From positions 1-64,000 of the forward strand of contig JAOIZZ010000005.1 of NCBI GenBank assembly GCA_028227395.1: DNA of 64,000 nucleotides. Reading direction: 5' to 3'. Below are positions 9,321-18,677 of the stretch, piece after piece (position 1 is the stretch's first letter; every line of letters starts with the position of its first letter). Source of the DNA: Woeseiaceae bacterium. GTDB lineage: Bacteria > Pseudomonadota > Gammaproteobacteria > Steroidobacterales > Woeseiaceae. The translations under genes were made by a program, and so were the position numbers. Below the pieces are notes generated by a model that was given only the letters and a program-made list of their open reading frames with translations, was not told where the DNA came from and made no database searches.

Positions 9321-10667
9321 ATGGCAAAACAGCCAAAAATAAACGGAATGAATGCTGAAAAGACAGCAGGAAATTCAGGCGAACTTAGAAAGCGTTTTGC
9401 TTTTCTTGCTGGTGCCTTGATTATTTTCCGTGCCGGAACATTTATACCTGTACCTGGAGTCGATCCAGCAGCCCTTGCTTCGTTTTTTGACCAACAAGCA
9501 GGTAATATGCTGGCTTTATTTAATTTATTCTCTGGTGGGGCATTATCTAGATTTGGGATATTTGCTTTAGGAATTATGCCTTATATCTCAGCATCTATTA
9601 TCATGCAGATGTCGAGTATGATCGTTCCTTCAATGCAACAACTCCGTAAAGATGGCGAATCTGGCAAAAGAAAAATTACACAATATACTCGTTATGGAAC
9701 AGTATTCTTATCTTTATTTCAATCTATTGCAGCAGCATCATGGTTACAGAGTCAACCAGGCGTGGTTGTAAATCCAGGGATGATCTTTCTGGTCACAGCA
9801 TGTATCACACTAGTCACCGGAACGATGTTTTTAATGTGGCTGGGAGAGCAAATTACAGAACGTGGTATTGGTAATGGAATTTCAATGATCATTCTAGCTG
9901 GAATAATTGCTGGGTTGCCTGCTGCCGTTGCAGGAACCGCAGAGCTAGTAAGAAATGGAGAAATGGCAGCCGCAACAGCGATATTATTACTGATTGTTTT
10001 TGTAGCCACAATATTGTTTGTTGTTTATATCGAGAGAGCGCAAAGACGAATTGCAGTAAATTATGCTAGAAGGCAGCAAGGCCGAAAGATGTATCAAGGT
10101 CAAAATACTCATTTGCCTTTTAAGATCAATATGTCTGGGGTAATTCCTCCTATTTTCGCGTCAAGTATTTTATTATTCCCCGCGACAATAGCTCAATTCT
10201 TTGGGCAATCATCAAACCCAAATGCTTTTCAAGAAATATTACAAACAGTTGGAGCTAATTTAGGTCCTGGTCAGCCGATTTATGTCCTTTTATATGCAGC
10301 AATGATTATTTTCTTTTGCTTCTTTTATACTGCTTTAGTTTTTAATGCTAAAGAAACCGCTGATAATTTGAAGAAATCGGGGGCATTTGTTCCGGGTATT
10401 AGACCGGGTATGCAAACAGCCGAATATATTGATCGTGTTTTAACAAGGCTTACGTTCTGGGGAGCTTTGTATGTAGCTGGGGTTTGTTTGCTGCCTGAAA
10501 TTTTTCGTATGTTCTATCCGAGTATCCCCTTTAATTTCGGTGGAACCTCATTATTAATCCTTGTAGTTGTAACAATGGATTTTATGTCGCAGTTGCAAGC
10601 ACATGCAATGAGTCATCAATATGATGGCATGATGCAAAAAGCAAATTTAAGGAATTATCGTAGATAA
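9321..10667 (+). CDS. secY: Sec translocon channel subunit SecY
   Basis: SecY forms the membrane channel for protein export and membrane insertion together with SecE and SecG. The 448 residues hold ten predicted membrane helices. Signature segments include IPVPGVDP in the first loop, [13 protein letters not shown] (helix 2), [12 protein letters not shown] (helix 4), and the cytoplasmic [12 protein letters not shown] motif that contacts SecA. The C-terminal basic tail ends LRNYRR. It is co-directional with the ribosomal genes. Confidence 0.98.
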   Translation: MAKQPKINGMNAEKTAGNSGELRKRFAFLAGALIIFRAGTFIPVPGVDPAALASFFDQQAGNMLALFNLFSGGALSRFGIFALGIMPYISASIIMQMSSMIVPSMQQLRKDGESGKRKITQYTRYGTVFLSLFQSIAAASWLQSQPGVVVNPGMIFLVTACITLVTGTMFLMWLGEQITERGIGNGISMIILAGIIAGLPAAVAGTAELVRNGEMAAATAILLLIVFVATILFVVYIERAQRRIAVNYARRQQGRKMYQGQNTHLPFKINMSGVIPPIFASSILLFPATIAQFFGQSSNPNAFQEILQTVGANLGPGQPIYVLLYAAMIIFFCFFYTALVFNAKETADNLKKSGAFVPGIRPGMQTAEYIDRVLTRLTFWGALYVAGVCLLPEIFRMFYPSIPFNFGGTSLLILVVVTMDFMSQLQAHAMSHQYDGMMQKANLRNYRR

Positions 10668-10703
10668 ATTTGTGTATGTAGCAAAAATATTTGGAGTAAA
10701 CGC

Positions 10704-10817
10704 ATGAAAGTAAGAGCATCAGTAAAAAGAATGTGTAGGAATTGTAAAATTATTCGACGCAATCGTGTTGTTCGTGTGATTTGTTCCGACGCACGTCATA
10801 AACAAAGGCAAGGTTAA
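10704..10817 (+). CDS. rpmJ: 50S ribosomal protein L36
   Basis: A 37-residue protein, [20 protein letters not shown] and so on, ending HKQRQG. It matches E. coli RpmJ apart from one missing residue. It is a zinc-ribbon protein, and the ligands Cys11, Cys14, Cys27 and His32 are all present, so this is the zinc-binding form. A GGAG lies upstream of the ATG. Confidence 0.97.
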   Translation: MKVRASVKRMCRNCKIIRRNRVVRVICSDARHKQRQG

Positions 10818-10839
10818 ATAAAAGGAAAGGTATAAATAA

Positions 10840-11196
10840 GTGGCTCGTATAGCAGGAATAAATATCCCATTAAATAAACATGTTGTCATAGCATTGACAG
10901 AGATATATGGAATTGGGAATACAAGGGCGCAGCGAATTTGCAATTCTGCGGGTGTAAAACCAGAAACTAAAGTTAAAGATCTGGCTGAACCTGAAGTTGT
11001 TGGATTGCGAGAAGCGGTTGCAAAATTCACTGTCGAAGGTGACTTAAGGCGTGAATCATCAATGAATATAAAAAGATTGATGGACTTAGGTTGCTACAGA
11101 GGGATTCGACATAGACGTGGATTGCCATTAAGGGGTCAACGAACTAAAACTAATGCTAGAACAAGGAAAGGACCTCGTCGTCCGATCAAAAGATAA
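10840..11196 (+). CDS. rpsM: 30S ribosomal protein S13
   Basis: S13 contacts the P-site tRNA and forms bridges to the large subunit. The 118-residue frame starts with GTG, supported by a strong AAAGGAAAGG nine bases upstream and by the conserved [10 protein letters not shown]-terminus. The helix-two-turns-helix segment and the basic C-terminal tail ([20 protein letters not shown]) are present. In E. coli this is the first gene of the alpha operon and the site of S4 repression. Confidence 0.97.
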   Translation: MARIAGINIPLNKHVVIALTEIYGIGNTRAQRICNSAGVKPETKVKDLAEPEVVGLREAVAKFTVEGDLRRESSMNIKRLMDLGCYRGIRHRRGLPLRGQRTKTNARTRKGPRRPIKR

Positions 11197-11231
11197 AAAT
11201 TGGTTTAAAAGAGCTAATAACAGGAAAAATA

Positions 11232-11612
11232 ATGGCAGATACGAAGAAAAAGAAAGTTAAAAAACATGTTGTGGATGCGATAGCGCATATTCATGCATCT
11301 TTCAATAATACGATAATTACCATTACAGATCGTCAAGGAAATGCATTATCTTGGGCTACATCTGGTGGTTGTGGCTTCAGGGGTTCGAGGAAATCAACCC
11401 CATTTGCAGCACAAGTTGCTTCAGATAAAGCAGGAAAAGCTGCATTAGAATTTGGCGTAAAGAATGTTGATGTTCGGGTTCGCGGCCCAGGGCCAGGAAG
11501 AGAATCTGCAGTTAGAGCGCTTAATGCACTTGGTTTTCAAATACAAAATATCGAGGATGTAACACCAATTCCTCATAACGGGTGTCGACCACCTAAAAAG
11601 CGTCGCGTTTAG
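11232..11612 (+). CDS. rpsK: 30S ribosomal protein S11
   Basis: S11 lies on the platform near the E site. The 126 residues include the signature [31 protein letters not shown], split here across residues about 36-66, and [17 protein letters not shown]. The C-terminal THIPHNGC-type end ([16 protein letters not shown]) is conserved. An ACAGGA precedes the ATG. Confidence 0.97.
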   Translation: MADTKKKKVKKHVVDAIAHIHASFNNTIITITDRQGNALSWATSGGCGFRGSRKSTPFAAQVASDKAGKAALEFGVKNVDVRVRGPGPGRESAVRALNALGFQIQNIEDVTPIPHNGCRPPKKRRV

Positions 11613-11624
11613 AGGCAATAAGAA

Positions 11625-12245
11625 ATGGCTAGATATACAGGACCAAAATGTAAATTATCCAGAAGAGAAGGGACAGATTTGTTCTTAAAAAGTGGAGTTC
11701 GACCTTTAGAGTCGAAATGCAAACTTGAAGTTCCACCTGGTGGAGCAGGACAAAGAAGGCCTAGGGTTTCTGATTACGGTTTACAATTAAGAGAAAAACA
11801 AAAATTACGTCGTATGTATGGTGTATTAGAGCGACAATTTTTAAACTATTATAAGCGTGCAGCTCAATTAAAGGGATCTACAGGTGAAAACTTATTATCC
11901 TTACTTGAAGGTCGTTTAGATAATGTCGTTTATCGTATGGGTTATGCCTCTACAAGAGCAGAGGCTAGGCAATTGGTAAGCCATAAAAGTATTGAGGTTA
12001 ATGGTGTCATTGTTAATATTCCGTCTGCACAAGTTGCTGTTGGAGATTCAATATCAATTAGAGAAAAGTCTAAGAAGCAACTTCGTATTCAAAGCGCACT
12101 GGAAATTGCTGGACAAATAGGTCTTCCAGAATGGGTTCAAGTGGATTCAAAGAAAATGTCTGGCATCATGAAATCATTACCGGGTCGAGAAGATATTCTT
12201 CCCGATATAAATGAAAATTTAGTAGTCGAGTTGTACTCGAAATAG
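11625..12245 (+). CDS. rpsD: 30S ribosomal protein S4
   Basis: S4 is a primary 16S rRNA binder, fidelity factor and alpha-operon repressor in E. coli. This is the 206-residue zinc-free type. [21 protein letters not shown] opens it, and the S4 RNA-binding domain at about residues 95-155 carries [24 protein letters not shown]. It ends VELYSK as in E. coli. Confidence 0.97.
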   Translation: MARYTGPKCKLSRREGTDLFLKSGVRPLESKCKLEVPPGGAGQRRPRVSDYGLQLREKQKLRRMYGVLERQFLNYYKRAAQLKGSTGENLLSLLEGRLDNVVYRMGYASTRAEARQLVSHKSIEVNGVIVNIPSAQVAVGDSISIREKSKKQLRIQSALEIAGQIGLPEWVQVDSKKMSGIMKSLPGREDILPDINENLVVELYSK

Positions 12246-12246
12246 T

Positions 12247-12263
12247 TAGGAGGGTATATACCC
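12247..12263 (+). promoter_or_regulatory. Strong rpoA ribosome-binding site with adjacent perfect palindrome
   Basis: TAGGAGGG is the best Shine-Dalgarno in the ribosomal cluster. It merges into a perfect 12-base palindrome, GGGTATATACCC (12252-12263), that ends exactly at the rpoA ATG. It could fold as a four-base-pair hairpin with an ATAT loop and partly mask the site. Regulation is inference. Confidence 0.45.
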
Positions 12264-13247
12264 ATGCACGAATCTGTAAATGAATTTTTAAAACCACGCA
12301 ATGTTAAAGTTGTGTCATCCAATGATTTGCAAGCTAAAGTTGTGATTGAACCATTTGAACGTGGTTACGGACATACTCTAGGTAATGCTTTGCGAAGGAT
12401 TTTACTATCATCGATGCCAGGCTCCGCTATTGTTGAGGTTGAGATTGAAGGTGTCTTACATGAATACACCAGCATTGATGGTGTTCAAGAAGATGTTGTA
12501 GAAATATTGCTCAACTTGAAAAATGTTGCTGTAATGATGCATGGAAGAAGTTCAGCTGAGCTGAGTATATCAAAAAAAGGTCCTGGCCCAGTAACGGGTG
12601 CTGATATAGTCCTTGAGCATGATGTTGAAATAATGAATCCTGATATCGTAATAGCAAATTTATCTAGCACTGGTAGTTTATCTATGAAGCTAACTGTAGA
12701 GCGAGGACGCGGTTATCGTCCCGCAACAAGAGGACCAGTTTTTGAAGAAGAAGCAGGTCCAATAGGCAGATTACAACTAGACGCTTCATTCAGTCCGGTT
12801 CATCGTGTGTCATATGATGTTGAAGCTGCACGAGTAGAGCAGAGAACAGACTTGGATAAATTAATTATTGATATTGAAACAAATGGAACTATTGATCCTG
12901 AAGAAGCTATAAGACATGCAGGAAGCATATTAAAAGATCAGCTTTCGGTATTTGTTGATCTAGAAAGGGAAGAAGAGGGTGACAACGAAGAAGACGAGAA
13001 TCTAGTTGACCCAATTTTACTGCGTCCCGTTGATGAGCTTGAACTAACTGTACGTTCTGCAAATTGCTTAAAAGCAGAAAGTGTTATGTATATAGGTGAT
13101 TTGGTGCAGCGAACAGAAGTTGAATTATTGCGCACACCAAATTTAGGTAAGAAATCTTTGACAGAAATAAAAGAAATTCTTGAAAGCCATGGATTAACAT
13201 TGGGTATGAGGCTTGAAAATTGGCCTCCTGCAAGTCTTGCTCAATAA
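12264..13247 (+). CDS. rpoA: RNA polymerase alpha subunit
   Basis: The alpha subunit starts RNA polymerase assembly and reads UP elements and activators through its C-terminal domain. The 327 residues show the N-terminal dimerisation domain ([17 protein letters not shown] at about 38-54), an acidic linker around residues 235-250, and the C-terminal domain. The DNA-contacting [10 protein letters not shown] motif and [12 protein letters not shown] are intact. Length matches E. coli (329). Confidence 0.98.
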   Translation: MHESVNEFLKPRNVKVVSSNDLQAKVVIEPFERGYGHTLGNALRRILLSSMPGSAIVEVEIEGVLHEYTSIDGVQEDVVEILLNLKNVAVMMHGRSSAELSISKKGPGPVTGADIVLEHDVEIMNPDIVIANLSSTGSLSMKLTVERGRGYRPATRGPVFEEEAGPIGRLQLDASFSPVHRVSYDVEAARVEQRTDLDKLIIDIETNGTIDPEEAIRHAGSILKDQLSVFVDLEREEEGDNEEDENLVDPILLRPVDELELTVRSANCLKAESVMYIGDLVQRTEVELLRTPNLGKKSLTEIKEILESHGLTLGMRLENWPPASLAQ

Positions 13248-13282
13248 GAAAAATTGTTTGTATTAATTAAAGAGTATTTATT

Positions 13283-13675
13283 ATGCGACACAGAAAATCA
13301 GGACGTAAATTAGGTCGAAATAGCTCCCACAGAAAAGCTATGTTTCGTAATATGTCGACATCACTATTGTTGCATGAAACTATAAAAACAACTGTACCAA
13401 AAGCAAAAGAGCTTCGCCGAGTTGTTGAGCCTTTAATTACGCTTGCCAAAAAAGATGGCGTTGCAAATCGTCGACTTGCTTTTGATCGATTACGTGATAA
13501 AGCCATTGTAGGTAAGTTATTTACGGATATAGGTCCAAGATTTATAAATCGCCCGGGTGGATATTTGAGAATCTTAAAGATAGGGCTTCGAACTGGAGAT
13601 GCAGCACCAATGGCGATGGTTCAGTTAGTTGATGGCCCAGCGAATGAAGCGAACGAAGAAGAAGCTGAGGCTTAG
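13283..13675 (+). CDS. rplQ: 50S ribosomal protein L17
   Basis: L17 is near the tunnel exit and closes the alpha operon. It has 130 residues, beginning [24 protein letters not shown] and ending in a short acidic tail ([10 protein letters not shown]). The [27 protein letters not shown] segment is recognisable at residues about 30-55. No clear rho-independent terminator is visible in the 67 bases after it. Confidence 0.97.
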   Translation: MRHRKSGRKLGRNSSHRKAMFRNMSTSLLLHETIKTTVPKAKELRRVVEPLITLAKKDGVANRRLAFDRLRDKAIVGKLFTDIGPRFINRPGGYLRILKIGLRTGDAAPMAMVQLVDGPANEANEEEAEA

Positions 13676-13742
13676 TTTTGTCGCTTTATTGAAATATTTA
13701 AATTACTTTAATTTATTCGTTTATATGTTCAAATAGTCTTTC

Positions 13743-14564
13743 ATGGAAAAGGCATACTTCAATCAAACCGTTATTATAACTGGCGCCTCTTCAGGTGTTG
13801 GAGAAGCAACTGCACGTCATTTTGCGAATAATGGTGCAAATTTAGTGCTGGTTGCAAGAGGCCAAGAAAATTTGGATCGCGTCTCCATCGAATTAAAAAA
13901 GATCACTAAAGTTATGTCTGTATCTATGGATGTATCTAGCCATGTTGATTGTGAAAATTTAATTAAAAAATCCATAGAAGAATTTTCTTCAATTGATGTC
14001 CTAATCAATAATGCTGGATATCATAAGCGTGGTCTTGTGGAAGAAAATGATCCAAAAGAACTCGGTAAAATGATAGATGTAAATTTAAAAGCGCCTATAA
14101 TATTAAGTTGTCTTGCTATACCTCATATGAAAAATAATAATTGTGCAATTATTAACGTTGCTTCACTTGCCGGTAGGACACCAGTTCCAGGCTCTGCTGT
14201 TTATTCTTCTTCTAAATTCGGCCTTAGAGCTTTTACTTATGCACTAGCCACTGAACGAAAAGAAAAAAATATTAAGATTGCTGTTATTTCACCGGGACCA
14301 ATCGACACACCATTTATAATGGATGACATAGATTCGGTATCAGATTTGACTTTTTCGCAAAGCATTAGTTCTGTGGATGAGGTTGCTGAAGCTATATTAG
14401 AGCTATGTGTCAATGATCGGATTGAGAAATCCATGCCCAAAATTAGCGGTCTCTTTACAAATATATCTTATTTGTTTCCAAAGTTTGGTTTACTAGTAAT
14501 GCCTCTATTAAAGAGAAAAGGGCAACGAATGAAAAAAAAGTTAAAAGCACTTAATCGAAATTAA
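13743..14564 (+). CDS. Short-chain dehydrogenase/reductase, substrate unknown
   Basis: A 273-residue classical SDR. The nucleotide-binding TGASSGVG motif is at about residues 12-19, NNAG at about 89-92, and the catalytic Ser plus YSSSK (YxxxK) near residues 143-161. The C-terminal part is basic (KRKGQRMKKKLKALNRN), and a hydrophobic stretch just before it suggests membrane association, as in SDRs acting on lipids. It is the first gene of the variable block after rplQ. No strong Shine-Dalgarno is seen. The substrate cannot be inferred. Confidence 0.85.
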   Translation: MEKAYFNQTVIITGASSGVGEATARHFANNGANLVLVARGQENLDRVSIELKKITKVMSVSMDVSSHVDCENLIKKSIEEFSSIDVLINNAGYHKRGLVEENDPKELGKMIDVNLKAPIILSCLAIPHMKNNNCAIINVASLAGRTPVPGSAVYSSSKFGLRAFTYALATERKEKNIKIAVISPGPIDTPFIMDDIDSVSDLTFSQSISSVDEVAEAILELCVNDRIEKSMPKISGLFTNISYLFPKFGLLVMPLLKRKGQRMKKKLKALNRN

Positions 14565-14584
14565 AAATAAAACAAAAAGAAACT

Positions 14585-14899
14585 ATGATTATGTCAAAAT
14601 TAAATGAAAAAGAAATTCTAACAAAATTAAAAGAAAATGGTTCTTGGACTTACAAAGACTCTATGCTTAAACGAGTTTTTATATTTTCTAATTTCATTGA
14701 TGCATTTAAATTCATGACTTTGATCGCCTTAGAAGCAGACAGAATGGATCATCATCCTGAGTGGTCTAATGTTTATAATAAAGTAAAAGTTAATTTAGTA
14801 ACTCATGAGGTTTCTGGCGTAACCGAAAAGGATTTTATTTTAGCAAAGAGCATGGATGAGGTTGCAAATATGATTCTGTCAAATGACAAAGAGTTATAA
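14585..14899 (+). CDS. Pterin-4a-carbinolamine dehydratase-like protein
   Basis: About 102-104 residues with the family core: MDHHPEWSNVYNKVKVNLVTHE followed by GVTEKDFILAKSMDE. The HHPEW and T-x-x-D-x-x-LA pattern is the active-site signature of PCD/DCoH, which recycles the 4a-hydroxy pterin made by aromatic amino-acid hydroxylases. No phenylalanine hydroxylase gene is nearby, so the role may be different, for example in molybdopterin or general pterin repair. The start could be 14585 or 14591; neither has a clear ribosome-binding site. Confidence 0.8.
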   Translation: MIMSKLNEKEILTKLKENGSWTYKDSMLKRVFIFSNFIDAFKFMTLIALEADRMDHHPEWSNVYNKVKVNLVTHEVSGVTEKDFILAKSMDEVANMILSNDKEL

Positions 14900-14915
14900 A
14901 TAGGCAACAACGGAG

Positions 14916-15317
14916 ATGAAAAAAATTTCTTATTCAATATGTGCAACGTTAACTTTATTGGCTGTTTTTTTTCATGAAGTAACTGGCATGTCCTTACTGG
15001 TTGAGCCACTCTCTTCTTCTCCTTTGGACGCTGGTTTAATTGGAATTTTTTTTCATGGCATACAAATGCAGTCTTTATGCTGGGTATGAGCCTGTTATTT
15101 GCATTAGCTGCTTTTCGTTCAAAGCACCACCTTATATGGGACTTATTGCTACGTGGATGTGCATAGGTAATGGATTGGTGGCTTATGGAATGGCCTTTAT
15201 ATTTGATCAATTATGTGGCAAATGCCTACTCCAATTATTTGGACAGTTATTTCAGTGATTGGCATTGTTGGAGCTTTGTCTGGAAATAAAGAAAATGATT
15301 CAAATCAAGAAAGCTGA
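14916..15317 (+). pseudogene. Frameshifted gene for a small multi-pass membrane protein
   Basis: Four consecutive frame segments read as one protein when a single base is restored at each of three places: the T run at 15046-15053, the GGG near 15138-15140, and the TT at 15211-15212. Each shift goes the same way (-1). The rebuilt product has about 134 residues and four hydrophobic segments, including TLLAVFFHEVTGMSLLV, AVFMLGMSLLFALAAF, CIGNGLVAYGMAFIF and VISVIGIVGALSG. I do not recognise the family. The whole set of shifts points to decay or to local sequence errors. Confidence 0.6.
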
Positions 15318-15496
15318 AATTAGTATTGGTTGATTGTTTAACGAATAACCTCGTTATCCAGTTTTAAGTAGGTCTTTTTGATTCATTGAGTTGAGATGTA
15401 ACTTTTTTATTTTTCGTCTTATTAGCAAACTCTAACCCGTGATTCTCTGGCTTTTTTTCTTTACCCCCCCAAATGTTATTTTTGAGGCTTTTACTA
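15318..15496. other. Intergenic region between membrane pseudogene and pepQ
   Basis: It holds a small TAACGA/TCGTTA hairpin (15339-15356) without a T run, several T-rich runs, and a C7 tract near 15465. On the minus strand a 40-codon Lys-rich open frame ends at 15364 but lacks a normal start codon. Nothing else is recognised. Confidence 0.4.
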
Positions 15497-16855
15497 TTAA
15501 TTTACGGGGCTCTCATTAAAAGCGTTTCTTGTTAAATTTTCAATTCCCTTATCAAGAACTCTAATATTGTCTTCAATCCTAATACCGCCATATGGTTTTA
15601 GCCATTCTATCTGCTTTAGGTTTAGCATTTTATAAGTTCCATTAACTTTTGCTTTGTTGATTAGTAAATCAATTACATACAAACCTGGCTCGATAGTAAA
15701 TACCTGATTTTCTTGAATTTTTCGATTCAATCGAAGGAAAGGATAACGATCAGATCTATTTATTTCTTTACCCTGAGGGTTTTCTAAAAATCCACCAACA
15801 TCATGAACCTGTAGTCCCAAAAAATGACCTAATCCATGCGGAAAAAATATATCTGTAATTTTATTTTTAACTAATGACTCTATTGAACCATTAGCAAGTC
15901 CTATTTGTTGAATAAAGTCAGCAATTTTTTCATGTGCCATTATATGTAATTCAATATAATCCATATCAATTTCAATTAGATCGATAATTTCTTGTTGCAT
16001 TTGATCAATGCCATCAATTAGAGATTGGAATTCATTGCAATTATATGCATAAGTCCGGCTTATGTCTGATGCATAACCATTGTAACTAGCACCAGCGTCG
16101 ATTAAAAAAGAACGAGGATTTTTTATTTTTTGTTTCTGGTAATGTTGGTAATGAAGTATCGATGCATTTTTGTTAATAGCTATTATAGTTTTATAAGGAA
16201 GTTCATTTTCTGAATGTTTTGAAGCCTTACAATATGACATATGAATATCAAATTCAGACGCGCCTTCTTTAAATTTTTTATTAGCTACTTGATGACCTCT
16301 TACTGCGGATCTCGAGGCTTTTCTTAAACATTCAATTTCATATTCTGTTTTTATGCTCCTACCATAATTTATGGCATTAATAACATTCTTTGTGTTAATG
16401 CTAATTATTTCAAAGTTATATCTATCTTCTAGATAATCATCTGTTATTAATATACATTCTTTTTTATTTGAAGGTAGGTGATTATTTATCTCATCCATTG
16501 AATTTACTATTATTATTTCAAAGTAATTAATCCAAAATGATGAAGGGAGTTCTGCTGATTTATGCCAAAAATCTATTTCTTGAAAATATATAAGGACAGG
16601 TTTTTTATTTAATTCATAAATGAGATAACAATTGGGGTGTTCGAGCAAAGGAAGCCATCGACAAAAATAGGGATTTGTTTTGAAAGGGAATGGATTATCA
16701 TCCATTCTGCGATCCTTTATAGCGCCTGAGGAAATTATTACATAGCGAAATGGAGTATTTTTGATTGCTTCAACAAGTTCGTTTGTTAAGACATCCAGAT
16801 GTGATGAGTAGATTTCCTCAAGATATTTAGTATTGGTATATTTTATATCTTTCAT
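15497..16855 (-). CDS. pepQ: Xaa-Pro dipeptidase
   Basis: An M24 metallopeptidase of 452 residues that cleaves X-Pro dipeptides in the cytoplasm. It aligns along its length with E. coli PepQ (443 residues): DDNPFPFKTNPYF near residue 52, then the metal-binding set in LIDAGASYNGYASDISRTY (two Asp), FFPHGLGHFLGLQVHD (His), FTIEPG (Glu) and GIRIEDN (Glu). All five ligands are present. It is transcribed opposite to its neighbours and is divergent from ggt over 121 bases. Confidence 0.92.
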   Translation of the reverse strand: MKDIKYTNTKYLEEIYSSHLDVLTNELVEAIKNTPFRYVIISSGAIKDRRMDDNPFPFKTNPYFCRWLPLLEHPNCYLIYELNKKPVLIYFQEIDFWHKSAELPSSFWINYFEIIIVNSMDEINNHLPSNKKECILITDDYLEDRYNFEIISINTKNVINAINYGRSIKTEYEIECLRKASRSAVRGHQVANKKFKEGASEFDIHMSYCKASKHSENELPYKTIIAINKNASILHYQHYQKQKIKNPRSFLIDAGASYNGYASDISRTYAYNCNEFQSLIDGIDQMQQEIIDLIEIDMDYIELHIMAHEKIADFIQQIGLANGSIESLVKNKITDIFFPHGLGHFLGLQVHDVGGFLENPQGKEINRSDRYPFLRLNRKIQENQVFTIEPGLYVIDLLINKAKVNGTYKMLNLKQIEWLKPYGGIRIEDNIRVLDKGIENLTRNAFNESPVN

Positions 16856-16976
16856 TCCTTGAGTAGCGTCCTTTTTATTGTCTGTAATATGTTCAGTGAT
16901 AATTAAAATGGGTATTAATTAGCCTTCAATCTAGGCATTATAAAATAATCAATTATCTTATATACAGGGATTGTGA

Positions 16977-18677
16977 ATGAAAAATATTATTATTACAGGA
17001 ATTTTTTTTATGACTAATGTTTTTTCCTCAGAAATGGGCTTTGATCGAGTAACTGGCTTATCTTTTGCATCTAGATCTGAAGTGATTGCCTCAAATGGTA
17101 TGGCTGCGACCAGTCATCCTTTAGCAACACAAGTCGCTTTAGATATATTAAAGAAGGGAGGCACTGCTATAGATGCTGCAATTGCTGCAAATGCTGTCCT
17201 TGGATTGGTTGAACCAACAGGATGCGGTATTGGTGGTGATCTATTTGCCATTATTTGGGACGCTAAAAAACAAGAGTTAAATGGCTTGAATGCCTCAGGT
17301 CGATCTCCAGGATCGCTTACATTGGATTATTTCAAAGAAAAAAATATTACTGAAATACCTTATTTGGGTCCTTTACCAATTACTGTGCCTGGTGCTGTTG
17401 ATGGCTGGTTCGAGATGCACAATCGATATGGAAAATTGTCAATGATCGAAATTCTTGAACCAGCAATAGCTTATGCTGAGCAAGGATTTCCTGTTTCTGA
17501 GGTTGTATCTTGGCTCTGGGAAGAGAATACAGCTTCCAGAGTTGGGTACGAAGGTTTTAGAAATATATATATGCCAAATGGAAAGGCACCAAAGAAAGGA
17601 GAAATATTTAAAAACCCCGCCCTGGCATCAACATATAAAAAAATTGGAATGATGGGAAGGGATGAATTTTACAAAGGAGATATAGCTAAAAAAATTGATG
17701 CATTTATGATTAAAAATAATGCATTTTTACGTTATGAAGATCTTGCCAATCATTCATCGGAGTGGGTAAAACCAGTATCAACTAACTATCGTGGTTATGA
17801 GGTATTTGAATTACCTCCTAATACTCAAGGAATTGCAGTGCTCCAGCTTTTAAATATTCTGGAAGGTTTTGATTTATCTGATATGAATTTCGCTAGTGCC
17901 GAATATATCCATACATTTGTTGAGGCGAAGAAAATTGTTTATGAGGATAGAGCTAAATATTATGCAGATCCTAAATATTCAAATATATCGACCGATATAT
18001 TAATAACAAAAGAGTATGCTAAAGAGCGACGAAATTTAATTAACCCAAATATAGCTGCAAAGGAGTTTTTACCTGGCGATATAAAACTCGAAAATGACGA
18101 TACCATTTATTTAACAGTGGCTGATAGTGAAGGTAATATGGTTTCTTTGATTCAAAGTAACTATGGCGATATGGGTGCCGGCTTAACATCGGAAGAATTT
18201 GGTTTTAGTTTCCAAAATCGAGGCCAGCTATTTAGTCTGAACGCAGATCATCCAAATGTTTATGCTCCAAATAAACGTCCCTTTCATACAATTATTCCTG
18301 CATTTGTTACTAAAGATAACAAGCCTTGGCTATCGTTTGGTTTAATGGGGGGCTCAATGCAGCCTCAAGGGCATGCTCAGATACTAATTAATATGATTGA
18401 TTTTGGCATGAATCTTCAGGAAGCAGGTGATGCCGCAAGAATTAGACATGTTGGATCATCACAACCTACGGATGAAGAAATGAATAATGGAGGTAGGTTA
18501 TATTTAGAATCATCAATAAATGAAACTACCCGAGAGAAATTACGAAAACTTGGGCATAATATCGCTACAGATACTAATGTTTATGGTGGGTATCAAGCCA
18601 TTATGTGGGATGAAGAGCACAATGTTTACTATGGAGCTTCAGATCCTAGAAAAGATGGACAGGCTGCGGGATATTAA
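16977..18677 (+). CDS. ggt: Gamma-glutamyltransferase / glutathione hydrolase
   Basis: A 566-residue Ntn hydrolase that cleaves gamma-glutamyl bonds such as that of glutathione after self-processing. The N-terminus is a short hydrophobic signal-like segment, consistent with export. GGTAIDAAIAANAVLGLVEP near residue 61 is typical of the large subunit. The likely processing nucleophile is Thr376 in the sequence ENDDTIYLTVAD; the residue after it is Ile where E. coli has His. GGSMQPQGHAQ is the usual small-subunit motif. Its stop codon abuts the trpS ATG. Confidence 0.9.
   Translation: MKNIIITGIFFMTNVFSSEMGFDRVTGLSFASRSEVIASNGMAATSHPLATQVALDILKKGGTAIDAAIAANAVLGLVEPTGCGIGGDLFAIIWDAKKQELNGLNASGRSPGSLTLDYFKEKNITEIPYLGPLPITVPGAVDGWFEMHNRYGKLSMIEILEPAIAYAEQGFPVSEVVSWLWEENTASRVGYEGFRNIYMPNGKAPKKGEIFKNPALASTYKKIGMMGRDEFYKGDIAKKIDAFMIKNNAFLRYEDLANHSSEWVKPVSTNYRGYEVFELPPNTQGIAVLQLLNILEGFDLSDMNFASAEYIHTFVEAKKIVYEDRAKYYADPKYSNISTDILITKEYAKERRNLINPNIAAKEFLPGDIKLENDDTIYLTVADSEGNMVSLIQSNYGDMGAGLTSEEFGFSFQNRGQLFSLNADHPNVYAPNKRPFHTIIPAFVTKDNKPWLSFGLMGGSMQPQGHAQILINMIDFGMNLQEAGDAARIRHVGSSQPTDEEMNNGGRLYLESSINETTREKLRKLGHNIATDTNVYGGYQAIMWDEEHNVYYGASDPRKDGQAAGY

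Noticed and set aside
15046-15053. Programmed -1 frameshifting at the T8 run
   Set aside because: Two further shifts would be needed within 170 bases at non-slippery sites, so decay or sequence error is simpler.
14803-15210. 135-residue open frame on the minus strand over the PCD-like gene and the membrane pseudogene
   Set aside because: Antisense to a clear gene and to the rebuilt membrane protein; its residue content looks random and no family is seen.
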